From positions 186,001 through 250,000 of the forward strand of contig NZ_LGKP01000022.1 in the NCBI RefSeq assembly GCF_001306135.1: a stretch of DNA of 64,000 bases, in the 5' to 3' direction. Position 1 is the first letter of the stretch; each line of letters starts with the position of its first letter. Positions 15,332 through 24,644 of this stretch are shown here, in pieces. The notes beneath the pieces are model-generated. The model worked only from the letters and a program-made list of their open reading frames with translations, searched no databases and had not been told where the DNA came from. Position numbers and translations under genes: made by a program. This DNA comes from Herpetosiphon geysericola (lineage in GTDB: Bacteria; Chloroflexota; Chloroflexia; Chloroflexales; Herpetosiphonaceae).

Positions 15332-17092
15332 TTATTTATGGGTTGCTGCAAATTGTTGCAAGCGGGTATAGGCTGGGCGTGGGCTCCAATCAGGGTTCAA
15401 TACCCCGAACGAAGCGGTTTCGTGCAACGGATCGGGTGAAGTCACCGCGAAGTTTAAGTTCCACACGAACATTGCGCCAACCCATGGAGCGTAATCGTAG
15501 CGAGCCATGTACATTGCCCGTTCGAGGTACGCGCCTTGTTCTTCAAGCGTGTTCGAGTTGCCATATTCAAAGCCTGGGCTATTGTTGGCGGTTGCCCAGC
15601 CAATTTCAGTTACCCAAATTTGGCGGTCGCCGTTGCCACTGTTGGCCAGCACTTGATAGACATCCTCGATCCGGCGCCAGTAGAATTCTGAGTTGTCGCG
15701 CCAGCCTGGGCCAGGGCCTGGATTGTCTGGCCACTTGGTATCTGGTGGATTGTAGGTGCCACCGAAGTGAGCCCCAATCACGTCGACGTTGCTCCAGAAT
15801 TTAGGAATTGCAAACATTTGGCTGAAGTAAATCAGCTCATCAATTGCAATATCGCTGCGATTGGTTGCGGTTGGCGTTGGCGAGCCTGAAACGACAATTG
15901 CTTCTGGGTCGGCAGCTTTCACGCCTTTGTAGGCATATTCGAGCATATCGACATAATACGAAGCAGTTGCAACTACGCCACCATTTTCAATTGCGTAATT
16001 TTGTTCGTTCCAAATTTCGTAGGCTTGCACTTTGCCTTTGTAGCGTTGGGCCATGCGCTGCATGAAATCGCCAAATTTGGGGAAGTTGCGGCGTGATGGC
16101 AAGCCGTGGGTGCCATTTTCGCTCGCCCATTCAGGCGAACGCACGACACTCAACAGGACTTTAATTCCTTTGGCGTGTGCTTCATTGACGACTTTATCCA
16201 ATTCGCCCCAGTAGATTGTACCGTCGGCAGCTTGGAGATCTTCCCATGGTGCTTGTTGGCGAATCCAGCCGAAGGCTGCATTGTTGACCAATTGATACAA
16301 GCGATCGCGTTCTTGGTAGAAGGCTTGGACGTTGTAGCCATAGATAAAATCGGCTGGAATGGCTTCGTCACGAGTGTGATAGCGGAAGAACCATTCCTTG
16401 ACTGCCAATTTTGGCTCGTCTTTGTGTTCGTTGTAATATTGTTTGCCTAACAAACCAAGCAACACTTGATATTCGGGCTTTTCTTCTGGGTGATATTCGA
16501 AGCGGTTGCGTTCGAAATATTGGACCCAATAGACTTTGCCCGTATCGGGGTTCAGCTCTTGGAATGGCTCCGACAAAGGATAGCCAAACACCGACAAGCC
16601 ACCATAATTGCGCCAGAAGGTCAAGAATGGGCCTGGGGTGTTGGTCAAGGTGTGTTCGGTTTCTGGGAACCAAACCGTGCCATTGTTGGGGTTAGCAACT
16701 GGCTTGAAGGCTGGCTCGTTTTCGCGACCCTTGGCCAATTCTTTGCCCAACAAGCGCCCAAGCACAAAGTATTTGTTGCCATTGGTTGGGTGATTGAAGT
16801 TTTCAGGGTGCTCTTCTAAGATGGCGCGTTCGAAATATTGCACCAAATAGAATTTACCAGGCTCGGTAAAGCTTTCTTGGACAAATGGCAAGGAAATAGG
16901 ATAGCCCAACACGCGCATAGCGTTTGGCGTATTCTTCCAAAATTGCCAAAAATAGTTGACCGCTGATTGCCCGGTTTCTGGGAAATACTGGGCTAAAGGC
17001 GGCGGCGGTGTAGCCTCGGCCTTGGTTCCAGGTAGCACTACGCCCATGGCAATAAGCATGAGCAGGCCAAGACGAACCCATCGTCGTCGCAT
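15332..17092 (-). CDS. Secreted glycoside hydrolase with two N-terminal FPET/GYP repeats
   Basis: 586 residues. A signal peptide (RLGLLMLIAMGVVLPGTKAEA) is followed by two copies of a Chloroflexi-type repeat: YFPETGQSAV ... VLGYPISLPF ... YLVQYFERAI (about residues 36-115), and WFPETEHTL ... VFGYPLSEPF ... YWVQYFERNR (about 140-215). The C-terminal 350 residues are the same TIM barrel as in the neighbouring lipoprotein: YEIWNEQN and WVTEIGWATA supply the two catalytic glutamates. The repeats probably bind cell wall or carbohydrate. Unlike its paralogue it has no lipobox, so it should be secreted or wall-bound. Confidence 0.85.
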   Translation of the reverse strand: MRRRWVRLGLLMLIAMGVVLPGTKAEATPPPPLAQYFPETGQSAVNYFWQFWKNTPNAMRVLGYPISLPFVQESFTEPGKFYLVQYFERAILEEHPENFNHPTNGNKYFVLGRLLGKELAKGRENEPAFKPVANPNNGTVWFPETEHTLTNTPGPFLTFWRNYGGLSVFGYPLSEPFQELNPDTGKVYWVQYFERNRFEYHPEEKPEYQVLLGLLGKQYYNEHKDEPKLAVKEWFFRYHTRDEAIPADFIYGYNVQAFYQERDRLYQLVNNAAFGWIRQQAPWEDLQAADGTIYWGELDKVVNEAHAKGIKVLLSVVRSPEWASENGTHGLPSRRNFPKFGDFMQRMAQRYKGKVQAYEIWNEQNYAIENGGVVATASYYVDMLEYAYKGVKAADPEAIVVSGSPTPTATNRSDIAIDELIYFSQMFAIPKFWSNVDVIGAHFGGTYNPPDTKWPDNPGPGPGWRDNSEFYWRRIEDVYQVLANSGNGDRQIWVTEIGWATANNSPGFEYGNSNTLEEQGAYLERAMYMARYDYAPWVGAMFVWNLNFAVTSPDPLHETASFGVLNPDWSPRPAYTRLQQFAATHK

Positions 17093-17206
17093 GGCATTCT
17101 CCTTTTATCGAAGCACTAAATCGTTCGCAAGCAATTGCTTAGGTCTGACTGCGTAATAGTAGCATGCCCAACCTGATAAATTGCTTATAGCCTACTGATG
17201 AGCACG

Positions 17207-18052
17207 TTACGAATTGATTGCAATGTCCAAGCTGATGTCGAGCGCAACCGCTGAGTGGGTAATCGCGCCGCACGAAATCAGGTTCACGCCCGTTTCGGCA
17301 ACTGCCCGAATCCGCTCAAGCGTAATGCCCCCAGAAGCCTCAACCAAAGCGCGGCCAGCAATTAACTGCACGGCCTCGCTCATGGCTTCAATTGACATAT
17401 TATCAAGCATGATAATGTCGGCTCCTCCATCAAGCGCTGCTTGTACCCCCGCCAAATCCTCAACTTCAACCTCGATTTTGGTGGTATGCGGCGCAACAGC
17501 CCGTGCTCGCTGCACTGCGCCAACAATATCGTGGCCACCAAGCGCCAGATGATTGTCTTTGATCAAGACACCATCGCCCAAATTGAAGCGATGGTTCGCG
17601 CCACCACCTGCGCGGACAGCGGCTTTTTCCAAAGCGCGCCAGCCTGGAGTGGTTTTGCGGGTATCAACCAATTTGGCTTGGGTTCCGGCAATTTTGGCAA
17701 CATACAATGCCGTTTTGCTGGCAATGCCCGAAAGCCGCTGCAAAAAGTTAAGCATGGTGCGTTCTGCCATTAGCACCGAACGCGCTGGCCCGCTGAGGTA
17801 GGCCACAATCGTGCCATACTCAACTGTTGCGCCATCGTTCAGCATTGCTTGCCACTCTAAGGCTGGGTCGACCAAACTGCAAACTGCCGCCGCAACCTCC
17901 ATGCCTGCGAGCACACCTTGATCTTTAACTAAAACATGGGCTTTGGCTGTTAAATCAGCCGGAATTGTGGCTAATGATGTTAAGTCGCCACCATCGAGGT
18001 CTTCTGCTAACGCCAATTCAATCAGGCGTTGAGTTGCTTGAGGAAGGTACAT
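17207..18052 (-). CDS. nadC: Nicotinate-nucleotide pyrophosphorylase (carboxylating)
   Basis: About 281 residues. ALAEDLDGGDLTS is the N-terminal signature; the quinolinate/PRPP site is seen in LVDTRKTTPGWRALEKAAV and GGGANHRFNLGDGVLIKDNH, followed by IEVEVEDLAGVQAALDGGAD, IMLDNMS and ASGGITLERI. The enzyme makes nicotinate mononucleotide from quinolinate in de novo NAD synthesis. The frame is open to 18139, but a promoter with TTGATC and TATGCT (18101-18129) places transcription start near 18094, so the upstream ATGs are outside the message; ATG 18052 gives the normal N-terminus and ATG 18079 is the alternative. It lies beside pncB, the salvage enzyme, in the same direction. Confidence 0.93.
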   Translation of the reverse strand: MYLPQATQRLIELALAEDLDGGDLTSLATIPADLTAKAHVLVKDQGVLAGMEVAAAVCSLVDPALEWQAMLNDGATVEYGTIVAYLSGPARSVLMAERTMLNFLQRLSGIASKTALYVAKIAGTQAKLVDTRKTTPGWRALEKAAVRAGGGANHRFNLGDGVLIKDNHLALGGHDIVGAVQRARAVAPHTTKIEVEVEDLAGVQAALDGGADIIMLDNMSIEAMSEAVQLIAGRALVEASGGITLERIRAVAETGVNLISCGAITHSAVALDISLDIAINS

Positions 18053-18100
18053 TGCACAAACACCATTGTCCTTGTACATTGGGTTTCGATTGTCAATCAT

Positions 18101-18129
18101 AGCATAAAAATCCTTGTTGCGGGGATCAA
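18101..18129 (-). promoter_or_regulatory. Promoter of nadC
   Basis: On the minus strand TTGATC (18129-18124), a 17-base spacer and TATGCT (18106-18101). Predicted start of transcription near 18094, about 42 bases before ATG 18052. It decides the start choice for nadC. Confidence 0.6.
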
Positions 18130-18290
18130 TCTGCCCCAAGCGACCACGAATCCTGCAAACAACCCATGCTAATGGTATTGCTCACAGGATTCTCTGGCAG
18201 CATCGATTTGGCAAGTTGAATAATAAATTTATTAAAAATCTTTATAAATACGTCGGCAAATACGCATCTGATGATTAATATGATTCAGAT

Positions 18291-19826
18291 TTAGCCTTTG
18301 CGCATCTCTTTAATTAAGTTCTGTTTCAATTCCCACAAGCGTTGGCTGAGCGAAACGTGATAGATGTGGGGATTGACCAAGCGCAAAACCCCAGGATCAA
18401 GCCGCGCCAAATCGCGCACGCGGCGTTCGCGCAACTCGGCCAAATCGGGCACATCGACCACGCGTCGCCCAGAATCGAGCACCGTGGTATACAAGGCTTC
18501 AATAGTGTGGTCGGCAGGCGTGAGCGTGCGTTGTTTGCCTGCATCAGTTGGGTGATACAAATTCAGCGCTTCGCTTTGCTGTGGATGTTCGTCATCCAAG
18601 GTCAAAACATCGGCGCTGGCGCGGCCACGGCTATCGTAGACTCGCCATGCTGCTTTACGCCCAGGCGTTGGGGTTTTCTGCGGGTTCTCCGAGAGCTTGA
18701 TCGCCGGCTTCCATGTATCGCGATCAAACAATGAAACCAATTTGTACACGCCGCCCAAAGCTGGCTCGCCCCACGATGTGACCAAATGCGTGCCAACCCC
18801 AAAGACCAAGCGTTTGATCACTGCATCGGCTTCGAGTCCATAGCGCGGAGCTTCGGCGCGAATTTGGGTCAGAATTTGCCAAATCACCAGCTCATCGAGA
18901 TTGTTTGAAAGCACAATCGCCACATCGGGAAAGCCAGCACTATTGAGCATTTTGGCCGATTGAATGCTGAGATAGGCCAAGTCGCCAGAATCGAGCCGAA
19001 TGCCAACGGGTTTGTGGCCTTGGCGACGCAGTTTTTCAAATACCTTAATTGCGTTCGGCACGCCGCTTTCCAAGGTATTGATCGTATCGACAAGTAGCAA
19101 GGTGTCGTCGGGATAGGCTTCGGCGTAGGCTTCGAATGCGCCTAATTCGCCCATACCCAAGGCCATGGCGGTTTGGACCAAGCTATGGGCATGCGTGCCG
19201 CTTGGTTGCACGCCCATATCGAGGGCTGCCCCAACGTTCGATGAGGTATCAGCGCCACCGATTAATGCAGCCCGTGTGGCCAAATTGGCTCCCCAGCCTT
19301 GGGCGCGGCGCAAGCCAAATTCCAAAAACAAGCCATCGCCAGCGCTCTCGCGCACCCGAGCCGCTTTGGTGGCAATCAAGGTGCTGAAGTTGAGCATATT
19401 CAGCAAGGGGGTTTCGAGAATTTGGGCTAGTACCAGTGGGCCTTCGACAATTGTCATTGGCACAGTGTGGTGCACCACCCGGCCTTCGGGAATCGCGCGA
19501 ATCGTCAGATTGCGCAGATCGCCATATTTGCGCAGCCAGCCCAAGAAATCATTATCAAACAAGGATTGACCAGTACGGCCTTTCATGGTCGAAAGTGCGC
19601 CAATTTCGCCCTCGCCAAAGCGTGCAGTATCCATCCATTCGAGCAATGGTTGCATGCCTGCGGCTACCGCATAGCCCGCCGCATGTGCGCCATAATTGGG
19701 ATAGGCACGGAAATAGTGATCGAACAAGGCTGGCCGTTCGTGCAGCCCCAAACGGTAATAAACCTGCGACATAGTTAGCTGATATTGATCGGTGAAGAGA
19801 ATGCCATGTTGAAAGCGCGTTGTCAT
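18291..19826 (-). CDS. pncB: Nicotinate phosphoribosyltransferase
   Basis: 511 residues. [47 protein letters not shown] (substrate loop and catalytic His) and [20 protein letters not shown] are diagnostic of PncB, which makes nicotinate mononucleotide from nicotinate and PRPP in NAD salvage. The length fits the long bacterial form. The ATG is preceded by AAAGGACG. The promoter region is covered by a perfect 7-7-7 palindrome overlapping the -10 (19856-19876), so pncB is probably repressed by an NAD-responsive regulator. The neighbouring nadC has its own promoter. Confidence 0.95.
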   Translation of the reverse strand: MTTRFQHGILFTDQYQLTMSQVYYRLGLHERPALFDHYFRAYPNYGAHAAGYAVAAGMQPLLEWMDTARFGEGEIGALSTMKGRTGQSLFDNDFLGWLRKYGDLRNLTIRAIPEGRVVHHTVPMTIVEGPLVLAQILETPLLNMLNFSTLIATKAARVRESAGDGLFLEFGLRRAQGWGANLATRAALIGGADTSSNVGAALDMGVQPSGTHAHSLVQTAMALGMGELGAFEAYAEAYPDDTLLLVDTINTLESGVPNAIKVFEKLRRQGHKPVGIRLDSGDLAYLSIQSAKMLNSAGFPDVAIVLSNNLDELVIWQILTQIRAEAPRYGLEADAVIKRLVFGVGTHLVTSWGEPALGGVYKLVSLFDRDTWKPAIKLSENPQKTPTPGRKAAWRVYDSRGRASADVLTLDDEHPQQSEALNLYHPTDAGKQRTLTPADHTIEALYTTVLDSGRRVVDVPDLAELRERRVRDLARLDPGVLRLVNPHIYHVSLSQRLWELKQNLIKEMRKG

Positions 19827-19855
19827 CTATCACGTCCTTTGAATTTCAAATCGAC

Positions 19856-19876
19856 TTAGTGTCTATAATACACTAA
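19856..19876. promoter_or_regulatory. Palindromic operator over the pncB promoter
   Basis: TTAGTGT (19856-19862), seven bases, ACACTAA (19870-19876): a perfect 21-base palindrome. The seven centre bases contain the pncB -10. The size and symmetry are like sites of NrtR-type NAD regulators, but the regulator is not identified here. Confidence 0.6.
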
Positions 19877-19892
19877 TTAACAAGAATTGCAA
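19865..19892 (-). promoter_or_regulatory. Promoter of pncB
   Basis: On the minus strand TTGCAA (19892-19887), 16 bases, TATTAT (19870-19865), about 40 bases before the ATG. It is overlapped by the palindrome 19856-19876. Confidence 0.6.
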
Positions 19893-20098
19893 TATGATCC
19901 ACGAAGAGCACGAAGGTTGAAACCGCGAAGAGCACGAAGAACGCGAAGGACGTTTTTTGCCACAGATTGCCCAGATTGCCCCAAATTATTCTTTCCTAAA
20001 GCCCAAAGCCATTTTGATTTCTGATTTTTGCCTTCTGATTTCTATGCTTCATCCTTTCACTCTGTTCTATGCTCTTTGCTCTATGTTCTATCTTGGCG
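19893..20098. repeat. Mosaic intergenic repeat cluster
   Basis: The gap between pncB and the mutase gene (19827-20167). After the pncB promoter it contains CCACGAAGAGCACGAAGG, AACCGCGAAGAGCACGAAG, CCACAGATTGCCCAGATTGC, TTTGATTTCTGATTTTTGCC and CTATGCTCTTTGCTCTATG, all members of the recurring phrase families. No gene; the mutase ribosome-binding site AAGGGGG follows near 20153. Confidence 0.75.
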
Positions 20099-20167
20099 GT
20101 TCTTTGCTACAATGGATGCATATCGCATGAACGTTGAGATTTTTCATAACCCAAGGGGGAAACGACG

Positions 20168-21847
20168 ATGTTTAGTCCCGATCAGTTAGCTCAAATGCGG
20201 GCGGCGCAGGAGCGCTGGAACGATGAAACGCTGGCTCCGACGCTCCAGAAAACTCCTGAACGTCCGGCGTTATTTAGCACCGTCTCAAGCGAGCCGATTC
20301 AGCGGTTGTATACGCCGCTCGATATTGCCGAGACCGACTATGCCAAGGATATTAGCTTTCCTGGCGAGTTTCCCTATACCCGTGGGATTCACCCAACTGG
20401 CTATCGCGGCAAGCTCTGGACAATGCGCATGTTTGCTGGTTTTGGCACTGCTGAAGAAACCAATGCCCGCTTCAAATATCTGCTAAGCCAAGGCCAAACT
20501 GGGCTTTCGACTGCTTTCGATATGCCAACGCTCTATGGCCGCGACACCGATCATCCCTTGGTCGAAGGCGAATTTGGCAAGTGTGGGGTGGCCGTCACCT
20601 CATTGGCCGATATGGAAATTTTGTTCGATGGCATTCCATTGGATCAAGTGACCACCTCGATGACGATTAACTCGCCAGCAGCAATTATTTGGGCAATGTA
20701 TATTGCGGCGGCGGAAAAACGGGGTATTTCGCGCGCCAAATTGGGCGGCACGCTCCAAAACGACATCCTCAAAGAGTATGCAGCCCAAAACGAATATATT
20801 TTTCCAATTGCTCCATCGATGCGCTTGGTCGTCGATACGATTGAATTTGCGGCCCAACACATGCCCAAGTGGAATCCGGTTTCGGTCAGCGGCTATCATA
20901 TTCGCGAAGCTGGCTCAACTGCGGCCCAAGAATTGGCCTTTACGCTTGGTGATGGCTTGGCCTATGTCAAAGCCTGTATCAAACGGGGCATGAATATTGA
21001 TGATTTTGCGCCACGAATTTCCTATTTCTTCAATGCTCACAACGATTTCTTCGAAGAAATTGCCAAATATCGCGCTGCGCGGCGGGTGTGGGCACGTCAA
21101 ATGCGCGATGTTTATGGCGCGAAAAATCCCCGTTCGTGGTGGATGCGCTTTCACACCCAGACTGCTGGCGTTTCGCTGACCGCCCAACAACCAGAAAACA
21201 ACATTGTGCGGGTCGCGATTCAAGCCTTGGCAGCGGTCATCGGCGGCACGCAATCGTTGCACACCGATGCGATGGACGAAGCGCTCGCCTTACCATCAGA
21301 AAAAGCCGTCACGATTGCGCTGCGCACCCAGCAAATTATTGCAGAAGAAAGCGGCGTAACGAACACTGTCGATCCGTTGGCTGGCTCGTACTTTGTTGAA
21401 GCCCTGACCAACCGCATGGAAGCAGAATGTCTCGATTACTTCCGGCGGATCGAGGAGCAAGGTGGCATGGAAGCTGCTTTGGAAAAAGGCTGGATTCAAC
21501 AACAAATCGCCGATTCGTCATATCGCTTCCAACAAGAAGTTGATAGCGGCCAGCGCGGCTTTGTTGGGGTCAACAAATACACCGTTGACGACCCAATTGA
21601 AATTCCAATTTTGCAAATGGACCCCAACGGCGAGAGCAAACACATGGCGCGTTTGAACAAAGTGCGCAACGAACGTGATCAAGCTCGTTGGGCGGCAGCT
21701 ATGGACAACTTGCGCCAAGCAGCTCAAGGCGATCACAATCTGATGGAGCCAATTTTGGCAGCGGTCAATGCCTATGCCACCTTGGGCGAAATGTGCGATG
21801 TGCTACGCGAAGTCTTTGGCGTCTATCAAGAAGTGATGATCGTCTAA
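20168..21847 (+). CDS. Methylmalonyl-CoA mutase family protein, large (alpha) subunit
   Basis: 559 residues. [20 protein letters not shown] is the N-terminal acyl-CoA mutase signature, [20 protein letters not shown] and [18 protein letters not shown] follow, then [33 protein letters not shown] and [20 protein letters not shown] (substrate-binding barrel). The protein ends after the barrel, without the B12-binding domain, so a separate small subunit encoded elsewhere is needed. The reaction interconverts methylmalonyl-CoA and succinyl-CoA or related acyl-CoAs such as isobutyryl-CoA; the exact substrate is not readable. It is monocistronic in appearance, with a repeat-derived inverted repeat after it. 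Confidence 0.9.
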   Translation: MFSPDQLAQMRAAQERWNDETLAPTLQKTPERPALFSTVSSEPIQRLYTPLDIAETDYAKDISFPGEFPYTRGIHPTGYRGKLWTMRMFAGFGTAEETNARFKYLLSQGQTGLSTAFDMPTLYGRDTDHPLVEGEFGKCGVAVTSLADMEILFDGIPLDQVTTSMTINSPAAIIWAMYIAAAEKRGISRAKLGGTLQNDILKEYAAQNEYIFPIAPSMRLVVDTIEFAAQHMPKWNPVSVSGYHIREAGSTAAQELAFTLGDGLAYVKACIKRGMNIDDFAPRISYFFNAHNDFFEEIAKYRAARRVWARQMRDVYGAKNPRSWWMRFHTQTAGVSLTAQQPENNIVRVAIQALAAVIGGTQSLHTDAMDEALALPSEKAVTIALRTQQIIAEESGVTNTVDPLAGSYFVEALTNRMEAECLDYFRRIEEQGGMEAALEKGWIQQQIADSSYRFQQEVDSGQRGFVGVNKYTVDDPIEIPILQMDPNGESKHMARLNKVRNERDQARWAAAMDNLRQAAQGDHNLMEPILAAVNAYATLGEMCDVLREVFGVYQEVMIV

Positions 21848-21857
21848 TTTGAACAAA

Positions 21858-21967
21858 AGAGCATAGAGCAAAGAACATAGCTCTTTAGAACTTGCTAAGT
21901 TTCGAGTATCATAGGCTTATGCTGAGCTAACGATTTATGATGTTCTATGCTCTTTGTTCTATGCTCT
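21858..21967. repeat. Long inverted repeat made of repeat phrases
   Basis: Left arm at 21858-21880 (AGAGCATAGAGCAAAGAAC...) and right arm at 21945-21967 (ending TTCTATGCTCT) are near-perfect reverse complements, about 21 of 23 positions, around a 64-base loop. Both arms are copies of the same 'agcatagaacatag' phrase in opposite orientation. It lies between the mutase and the AAA ATPase and could act as a weak transcript end. Confidence 0.65.
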
Positions 21968-21972
21968 AACTT

Positions 21973-23064
21973 ATGAAACAACGCTATTTTTCCACAGCAC
22001 CCATCCACGATCCGCGCGACTTTGTTGGGCGTGAGCGTGAAATTGTTCAAATTAACGAAGCCTTGGCGGCTGGTCGCTCGTGTGCAGTGATCGGCCCGCA
22101 AGGCAGCGGCAAAACCTCGTTGCTGCATCATATTGGCCAAGCAGTGGCCATGGTGCTCGATGAGCCTCCCCAAGTTGTTTTTCTCAGCCTAACGCGGGTT
22201 AACGACGCCCGTGATTTGTATTCGCCAATGTTGCGGGCCTTACGCGCCAACGGCGACGATGAGCTAAGCCTAACCCAAGCCTTCAACGAAACCAATACCC
22301 CGCCAATGTTGCTGTTGCTCGATGATTTGGAAGCGGCGGGTTTGGGCTGGATTGGCGTTGTGCGCAGTGCGCTGCGTGGCTGGGTTAACCAAGGCTTTTT
22401 GCAAATCGTGGCGGCCAGCAGCCAAGCGCTTGATCACGTTGCGCCTGATTTACAAAGCACGCTCAGCCAAATCACGCTGCCACCAATGCCTGAGCGCGAA
22501 GTGCGCAGTTTAATCGATACCCTGAGCCAAAGTGCCAACCTTGATCCTGATCCTGCCACCATCAACCAAGTCATCAATCTGGCTGGTGGCTATCCAGCAG
22601 CGATCAAATTGGCCTTGGAAACCTGGGCGCAGTCGCAGGCCACGACGGGTTTTGATTGGCAGCAAGTCTTTCGCGAGCAGCAACAACAAGCAGCCCATGC
22701 CAGCAATGGCTTGGGTGGCTATAGCACAACGATTGAAAGCGAAGCCCTGTCAACCAAGGTCAAGCAGCATCCTGCTCAGCCGAGCGAACCACGAGCTAAA
22801 GCAGACGAACCGCAGCGCCCGCGCACTTACAAAGCCGACGACCCGAGCGAATTTTTGATTATGCTGATTTTATTATCGCTGGCGGTATTGCTTGGCTATT
22901 TGGTTGGCTCGTGGTTGGGCCTCGTGGTTGGGTTGGCCGTTTTGGGCATGTGGGTTGGCTTGGCGCATGCGATGGTACGCTGGCGTGGCAATGGCGCGCT
23001 GAGCCATATCTATGTGCGGGCCACGCGCTGGCTGCCCTTGGTGGGCCGTTTTGCCCCCAAATAG
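21973..23064 (+). CDS. AAA/STAND-type ATPase with C-terminal membrane anchor
   Basis: 363 residues. VGREREIVQINEALAAG and the Walker A GPQGSGKTSLLHHI open an ATPase of the AAA_16/STAND kind; Walker B is LLLLDDLEAAG and a sensor-like block is QIVAASSQALDHV. A winged-helix-like region (YPAAIKLALETWAQSQ) and a polar linker precede two C-terminal hydrophobic segments, FLIMLILLSLAVLLGYLVG and LGLVVGLAVLGMWVGLAHA, so it should be membrane tethered. No effector domain is visible. The function is unknown; such proteins often act as signalling or stress switches. The ATG follows the inverted repeat at 21945-21967 by a few bases, and no good Shine-Dalgarno is seen. Confidence 0.75.
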   Translation: MKQRYFSTAPIHDPRDFVGREREIVQINEALAAGRSCAVIGPQGSGKTSLLHHIGQAVAMVLDEPPQVVFLSLTRVNDARDLYSPMLRALRANGDDELSLTQAFNETNTPPMLLLLDDLEAAGLGWIGVVRSALRGWVNQGFLQIVAASSQALDHVAPDLQSTLSQITLPPMPEREVRSLIDTLSQSANLDPDPATINQVINLAGGYPAAIKLALETWAQSQATTGFDWQQVFREQQQQAAHASNGLGGYSTTIESEALSTKVKQHPAQPSEPRAKADEPQRPRTYKADDPSEFLIMLILLSLAVLLGYLVGSWLGLVVGLAVLGMWVGLAHAMVRWRGNGALSHIYVRATRWLPLVGRFAPK

Positions 23065-23307
23065 TTCCCACATCTGCTGCTTGATCCTAGGACTAAGAAC
23101 CTACTCCGTTGGGATAAAAAACTATGGTATTATCAGCCGCAGTTAGGCGAACCAAAGGCTCACACGCTTAATTCAACATCCTACAAGATTAATTGTGCTC
23201 GTTAGCAATCATCAATTGCTGCCGACTTTGCGAAATATGGTACAATCGCATTTTTAGAATAATCGTAAAGCTCGCAAGCGATGATATTGCGCAACAAGGA
23301 GGTTGGC

Positions 23308-24294
23308 ATGAAGCTGGAGCGTAATTTGGGGTTTGAGCTCCAACGGGCGACGGAAGCGGCTGCGTTACGGTCAGCTCGCTGGATGGGTCGGGGCGATAAG
23401 AACGAAGCCGATGGTGCGGCGGTCGATGCCATGCGTTTTGCGCTCAATGCCACCGATATGGATGGGATTGTGGTGATTGGCGAGGGCGAAAAAGATGAAG
23501 CACCGATGCTCTACATTGGCGAGCAGATCGGCAACGGCAACGAACCAAAGGTTGATATTGCGGTCGATCCAGTTGAAGGCACGACTTTGCTGGCGCAAGG
23601 GATGCCGGGGGCAATTGCGGTCGTCGCAGCGGCGGAACGCGGCAGTCTTTTCAACCCGCCTGGAATCGTCTACATGGATAAAATTGCCGTTGGCGAATCG
23701 GCCAAGGGTAGTATTGATATCAATGCTTCGGTCGAAGACAATATCCGAAGCGTTGCCAAAGCACTTAAAAAACGGGTCGAAGACGTAACCGTGATTGTGC
23801 TTGATCGGCCCCGCCATCACGAGGTTATTGCGCGGATTCGTGAATTGGGCGCGCGGATTAAGCTGATTTTGCATGGTGACGTTGCAGCGAGCCTCATGCC
23901 GAGTATGCTTGAGGCACCCGCAGATATTTTGATGGGCATTGGCGGAGCACCAGAGTCGGTGATTTCGGCCTGTGCCATGAAGTGTACTGGCGGCGAGATT
24001 CAGTGTAAGCTCTGGCCTCGCAATGAAACTGAGCGCGACCTAGCCCGCCAGAATGGCTTGGATCTCGACAAAGTGTACACGACCAACGATTTGGTACAAG
24101 GAGACAATATTTTTTGGGCGGCGACGGGAATTACGACCGGAGACTTTCTCAAGGGCGTACAATTTTTTGGGTGGGGTGCTACCACTCACTCGTTGGTTAT
24201 GCGTTCGGCCTCTGGCACAGTGCGCTACATCGAGTCTCGTCACCGTTGGGATAAATTGATGCGGATCTCAGATTTGCCGTTTGCTGAGCACTAA
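23308..24294 (+). CDS. glpX: Fructose-1,6-bisphosphatase class II
   Basis: 328 residues. ATEAAALRSARWMGRGDKNE, VVIGEGEKDEAPML, VDPVEGTTLLAQGMPGAIAV and GIGGAPESVISACAMKCTGG are the class II (GlpX) blocks, including the metal and phosphate-binding acidic residues. It hydrolyses fructose 1,6-bisphosphate in gluconeogenesis. ATG 23308 has AAGGAGG six bases upstream and gives the normal N-terminus MKLERNLGFELQ; the frame from 23281 adds nine residues that include the ribosome-binding site. A candidate promoter has TACAAT at 23241-23246 with a poorly spaced TTGCTG. A strong terminator (24336-24370) separates it from rho. Confidence 0.95.
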   Translation: MKLERNLGFELQRATEAAALRSARWMGRGDKNEADGAAVDAMRFALNATDMDGIVVIGEGEKDEAPMLYIGEQIGNGNEPKVDIAVDPVEGTTLLAQGMPGAIAVVAAAERGSLFNPPGIVYMDKIAVGESAKGSIDINASVEDNIRSVAKALKKRVEDVTVIVLDRPRHHEVIARIRELGARIKLILHGDVAASLMPSMLEAPADILMGIGGAPESVISACAMKCTGGEIQCKLWPRNETERDLARQNGLDLDKVYTTNDLVQGDNIFWAATGITTGDFLKGVQFFGWGATTHSLVMRSASGTVRYIESRHRWDKLMRISDLPFAEH

Positions 24295-24335
24295 ACCTAT
24301 CATTGCTGCATAAGTTAGAAATTGCTTAAAATTGG

Positions 24336-24370
24336 GCAACGTCATGCTAAAAATGGCGTTGCTTGCTTTT
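24336..24370 (+). terminator. Intrinsic terminator after glpX
   Basis: GCAACGTCAT (24336-24345) pairs over ten bases with ATGGCGTTGC (24353-24362), one G-T wobble included, and TTGCTTTT follows. Its 3' arm overlaps the -35 of the rho promoter. Confidence 0.8.
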
Positions 24371-24387
24371 GTCAGTCGTGGTATACT
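24359..24387 (+). promoter_or_regulatory. Promoter of rho
   Basis: TTGCTT (24359-24364), 17 bases, TATACT (24382-24387). Predicted start near 24394, giving an untranslated leader of about 250 bases before the GTG at 24645. The leader contains no open gene with a ribosome-binding site. Long leaders with attenuation are known for rho in E. coli; whether this one is controlled is inference. Confidence 0.65.
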
Positions 24388-24644
24388 GCGTGCGACGCAT
24401 TTGGGAATCCCCTTCCAGCGTCACATTCACACATCTCCAAACAGCAGCCAACTATTTAAAACACAACTCATTGTTACATCCCCTCACAAGATCGCTTCCC
24501 ATTGTGGGCACGTCCGTGAACGCATGGTAGTGCGGCATATTGGTTGAACTATGCTATTTAGTTCGCCACGCAACGCCATTGATTTTTTGAAGAGGTCGGA
24601 TGATGCACGCCCGCTGTAAGAATTCATCGTAGGAGGATAGCACG

